The translations under genes and the position numbers were made by a program. Positions 23,601-25,310 of a stretch of DNA of 25,310 nucleotides are shown here, in pieces. A model generated the notes under the pieces. The model saw nothing but the letters and a program-made list of their open reading frames with translations, did no database searches and was not told the DNA's origin. The stretch's first letter is position 1. Every line of letters begins with the position of its first letter. This stretch comes from a virus, in IMG/VR virus record IMGVR_UViG_3300006947_000078, positions 1 through 25,310 of that record, one strand, 5' to 3'.

Positions 23601-24450
23601 TTGGATCAGTTGCACTATTAATTTGTAATTCAGTGGTTGGAGCTGTTATTCCTATACCAACATTTCCGCCATTGAAGAAGGTGTGTCCTGCTGTATCAAG
23701 AGCTACTTTATTAACTCCAGCACTTTTTAGTCTCAAGTAGCCTTGATCCATCCCAGCACCAGCACCACTTCTAGGTCCTAGTAAAGCAACGTTATGATCA
23801 GCAGAATCTACAGTTACATATGTAGCGTCACTTTTGACTTCTAGGTTCTTGTTAAAGACAAACTTATCACCAGATGATGCGTATGTCAAAGAAGCACTAG
23901 CTCCGTCTATCGTGATACCTGCACCGTTTGCGGCACCCGCATTAGCGGCACCAGAAGCTAGTGTCAGATTTATATCATCTACTGTGAGTGTTGTTGAATT
24001 TATTTGTGTTTGAGTGCCGTCAACTTGCAAGTTACCAGCGATAACAACTGTGCCACTGTTGTTACCATGAACTGCAGGATCGATAACGAATGACGCTGGA
24101 CCTCTAAGATATCCTGTGAGAGTTGTATTGACAGCGGATAAGTTACCCGAGAGAGTTGTATTAACAGCGCCTAGAGTGCCTGAGATTGTTGCGGCTGCGA
24201 ATGTGGGACTATCGCCTGTAGATACGCCTTGATTTAAAGCTTTAATAGATGCAATCGAAGTTAGCTCCGAATCCATCAAAGCTCCTGCCGCTGTAACATT
24301 CGTTGCGTCTGTTACATCAGCATTAGTCTCAACTGTGTTTAGTTTAGTGCCATCATTGGCGAGGTCTCTTCCATCTACAGTACCTGTTACTGCAATGTTA
24401 CCACCCACTTCTAGCCCATTCTTGACTACAAAATCTTTATTCGTTGCCAC
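20692..24450 (-). CDS. Large fibre-like virion protein with GIGTT repeats and a C1q-like C-terminus
   Basis: This 1252-aa protein is a probable tail or head fibre. The N-terminus (1-260) has AVTGTVDGRDLANDG and repeats such as GAVNTTLSGN and SAVNTTLTGY. Then VGIGTTDP-type motifs appear near residues 263, 336, 411, 499, 558 and 640, with a weak copy at 732; each is followed by a short strand such as EKLEV or SKLHI. This periodic unit is common in trimeric fibres. Residues 940-1100 look like a beta-sandwich. Residues about 1108-1252 (FKSEFFLTTS, YKYKAPANGIYQFSANVYRN, FSGEVVRFL) resemble a C1q/TNF-like trimer head, a good receptor-binding tip. No S74 self-cleaving chaperone motif was seen. The start is GTG with GGGGAGAGTGAACC upstream, and an exact late octamer precedes it. 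Confidence 0.88.
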   Translation of the reverse strand: MATNKDFVVKNGLEVGGNIAVTGTVDGRDLANDGTKLNTVETNADVTDATNVTAAGALMDSELTSIASIKALNQGVSTGDSPTFAAATISGTLGAVNTTLSGNLSAVNTTLTGYLRGPASFVIDPAVHGNNSGTVVIAGNLQVDGTQTQINSTTLTVDDINLTLASGAANAGAANGAGITIDGASASLTYASSGDKFVFNKNLEVKSDATYVTVDSADHNVALLGPRSGAGAGMDQGYLRLKSAGVNKVALDTAGHTFFNGGNVGIGITAPTTELQINSATDPKIRLESNESGTKRLDLWIDGGTAIGYIGADQSASQLAFRTVGTERIRIDADGKAGIGTSSPSSQFVVAASNGGKGIETQVTTHASNNQFILAYDRANSAYLNMELSALNFGIATNNGTNRFKILANGKVGIGTTDPLEKLQMDDGNIVMYKTGVSSSTNASLGHISGRGRVGSTDPLARIEFLSGDIYYHGAISFQVANDYAVNALSDKMRLTTTGLGIGTTSPASKLHIKTSTNQNLEFEETSGNLRISALNDARSANVALQFAASEFNFLTGNVGIGTDNPGCALDVTRASGWAEMHLDGASGGDLILKDNNVSYGEIYAGNGHGMVLKSYASQDMYFLTNAHATSKMIIKSAGNVGIGTTDPGEKLEVNGAINIRRVGDHPAIRFMEDANTRAYMGSGDWAVNGGADDDFGISSSNTGDLLLGTSAGSERMRITNGGNVIVAAGKQVNIGATPALVSGNNPRHVLHIGGTTVNPSYEQLSMASGTSSSGEEKTTIRMANVGNDFYLTNNYYNWGTHRFDETNEGQAFFKMGEDGRFSFGGRSSASTSSPVYNAGIGYDGSITAGNSMTMVNGLGKLNVWGNSDVSDADVELRMIDNDTTAGSAVPTIAFYKGSGGGPVRMADFRVNDVNGFEFRKNNGTDLLNIGMNGQVRSYYGFSEGSTFANYYTKRSPQLTAGSSSPKKARVGRLYFTAGHWSSNGINLHARVGSQYYSNENRTYHFSAQYTDGAVSYQLIEPHSKHANNTRIYLGAVTTAHTYSGQPCKYQDIWVEANSYKRVHVDFTSMGNSSGSAIHSSNITSGWGGVVVYDSLQDAADVSSMSDELVNFKSEFFLTTSSKVNDTLNQGEYFGFDQLSHGSSLNYNTGTYKYKAPANGIYQFSANVYRNSSTGGNISFRKTDASGNSPHDFGRQPQTGPSGDFVIHMSAREYLNKGELVGVYNYGATFSNFYGNSSNQYSQFSGEVVRFL
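22230..23664 (-). repeat. Degenerate VGIGTT protein repeats inside the fibre gene
   Basis: Seven copies encoded on the minus strand: NVGIGITAP (263), KAGIGTSSP (336), KVGIGTTDP (411), GLGIGTTSP (499), NVGIGTDNP (558), NVGIGTTDP (640) and a weak QVNIGATPA (732). Spacing is 59-92 residues. The DNA copies share a GGTACTGGTATAGGAAC-like core in reverse sense but are diverged, so they are old duplications, not fresh tandem repeats. Confidence 0.8.
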
Positions 24451-24485
24451 GGTTCACTCTCCCCAATAGCGTTTATGTGTACTAT

Positions 24486-24493
24486 TATTTATA
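24486..24493 (-). promoter_or_regulatory. T4-type late promoter for the fibre gene
   Basis: An exact TATAAATA octamer on the minus strand, 35 bases before the GTG start at 24450. It overlaps the stop codon of the upstream 243-aa gene. Confidence 0.76.
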
Positions 24494-25220
24494 AAGCGTT
24501 GTATGCGTCCACTACTGAAGCTGGCGTTGCATCTACGATAGCTTGGGCTGCCGCACGTTCTGCTACATCTACAGTGATTAATGGATTCTCAACAACCTCT
24601 GATACTTCTTCACCGTCAGCATTTAACGTCCCTTGAGTAACTGTAGCACTAACTGCTTCAACTGCACTTACACTTACGTAAGTCTCTGTAATATCCCGCA
24701 TAGCAAACGTACCGTCTTCTGAAAGTGTGTCATTTCCGTCTGAATCTACAATTCTTTCTTCACCTATAACACGTGTAGAGGTTACTTCTGCACGACCAAC
24801 TGATACGATGTAATCATCCAGTCTTAAGATCGCTACAGTATATTCGGCAAGTTGTTTAGTCGCTAGCCATGCTGCCGCTTCTGTTGCTACCCAAGAAGGT
24901 ACGTCACCAATTGCTGTTGATTCTGCCATACTCTTTGGATACAAAGCCTTGATCTCTGCCATACGATCAGCCCAGATTGTCGTACTATTAATACCGTCCC
25001 AGTACTGCATATCGAGTTGATCTTCTGTAGATGGATAGGCTTCCTTACGTAGATTGGCAAAACCTTCAGATATTACGTCAGGACCAACCACTGTATCGTT
25101 TTCAAGAGCGATATCTTCTATGAATTGTCTATATTCCATATTGTCGGCAACACGAGGAATAGACATATTGCCCTTTCCTATCGTGTAGTTGCCGTCAGTG
25201 AGTTGTAATTTATAAGCCAT
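24489..25220 (-). CDS. Putative virion accessory protein, 243 aa
   Basis: I do not know this protein by name. It begins MAYKLQLTDGNYTIGKGNMS. In the middle it has LRKEAYPSTEDQLDMQYWDG followed by WADRMAEIKALYPK (about residues 57-95), a YPS-x-x-DQLD ... IKxxYPK pattern that I associate with phage fibre and baseplate accessory proteins. The C-terminal part is rich in Val, Ala, Ser and Glu. It is transcribed from its own late promoter (25249-25256) and lies directly before the large fibre gene, so a virion or fibre-attachment role is reasonable by context. The ATG at 25220 has GGAGAAACATATA upstream. No enzyme motif or membrane segment is visible. Confidence 0.75.
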   Translation of the reverse strand: MAYKLQLTDGNYTIGKGNMSIPRVADNMEYRQFIEDIALENDTVVGPDVISEGFANLRKEAYPSTEDQLDMQYWDGINSTTIWADRMAEIKALYPKSMAESTAIGDVPSWVATEAAAWLATKQLAEYTVAILRLDDYIVSVGRAEVTSTRVIGEERIVDSDGNDTLSEDGTFAMRDITETYVSVSAVEAVSATVTQGTLNADGEEVSEVVENPLITVDVAERAAAQAIVDATPASVVDAYNAL

Positions 25221-25248
25221 TATATGTTTCTCCTATATTTGATAATAC

Positions 25249-25256
25249 TATTTATA
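25249..25256 (-). promoter_or_regulatory. T4-type late promoter for the 243-aa gene
   Basis: An exact TATAAATA octamer on the minus strand, 28 bases before the ATG at 25220 and just downstream of the stop of the gene that enters from the right edge. Confidence 0.75.
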
Positions 25257-25259
25257 TGC

Positions 25260-25310
25260 CTATAAGTCAGCACTAAAGTTAAGTGATGCACCAGCGAGTA
25301 CCATTGCCCA
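25260..25310 (-). CDS. C-terminal end of an unknown gene cut by the window
   Basis: The minus-strand frame is open from the right edge to a TAG at 25260-25262 and encodes WAMVLAGASLNFSADL. Only 16 residues are visible. It is accepted because it ends just before a late promoter and keeps the gene-to-gene spacing of its neighbours. The function is unknown; a structural protein is likely by context. Confidence 0.4.
   Translation of the reverse strand, partial: WAMVLAGASLNFSADL

Noticed and set aside
22230-23664. Repeats in the fibre gene as a CRISPR array or recent tandem duplication
   Set aside because: The repeats are diverged protein-level motifs within an open frame, with spacing of 59-92 codons.

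Overview
The window is part of the structural and recombination core of a T4-like (myovirus-morphology) bacteriophage genome. Every convincing gene lies on the minus strand, so transcription runs from the right end of the window to the left. Gene content and order match the core of marine T4-like phages (cyanophage and pelagimyophage type): fibre genes, then gp13-gp14-gp15-gp16-gp17-gp18-gp19-gp20-(gp67-like)-(core proteins)-gp21-gp22-gp23-(tube-fold protein), then uvsY-uvsW-(small unknown)-gp55-gp47-gp46. The host cannot be read from the sequence. A marine bacterium is likely because several accessory modules are types I associate with marine phages. Base composition is moderately AT-rich, starts are ATG or GTG, and most genes have a clear GGAG/AAGG Shine-Dalgarno (SD) site.

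Right part (about 18.7-25.3 kb): the last 16 codons of an unknown gene, a 243-aa probable virion accessory protein, a 1252-aa fibre-like protein with seven spaced GIGTT-type repeats and a probable C1q-like trimeric tip, a 51-aa gene coupled to it, then neck proteins gp13 and gp14. gp14 appears to carry an extra beta-sandwich domain. Middle (about 7.0-18.7 kb): sheath-completion protein gp15, small and large terminase, sheath, tube, portal, a 57-aa gp67-like protein, a lysine-rich core protein, a 105-aa unknown, the gp21 prohead protease, the gp22 scaffold, the gp23 major capsid protein with a readable gp21 cleavage site, and a second tail-tube-fold protein. Left part (1-7.0 kb): recombination mediator UvsY, helicase UvsW, a 122-aa possible Sm-like protein, late sigma factor gp55, the gp47/gp46 Mre11/Rad50-type nuclease, a DUF465-like 57-aa protein, a eukaryotic-type phosphomannomutase-like HAD protein and a cut-off nucleotidyltransferase.

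The regulation is readable. Seven copies of the T4 late -10 octamer TATAAATA, plus two one-base variants, lie just upstream of late genes. The gene for the sigma factor that reads such sites (gp55) is in the same window. Two near-consensus sigma70 promoters (TTGACA, 17-bp spacer) precede gp55 and uvsY, which divides the window into an early/middle left block and a late right block. A strong intrinsic terminator with a C(UUCG)G loop closes the gp23 unit. A third sigma70-type promoter points the opposite way from all genes and could make an antisense RNA.

The main anomalies are: gp47 is split by a one-base frameshift at a short A run; a consensus promoter faces rightward in a leftward genome; gp14 seems to contain an inserted cupredoxin-like domain with lost metal ligands; the fibre seems to end in a C1q-like domain; and a PMM-like plus nucleotidyltransferase pair suggests a sugar-nucleotide function. 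I saw no tRNA, CRISPR array, insertion sequence or integrase. No stretch longer than 300 bases lacks a gene.
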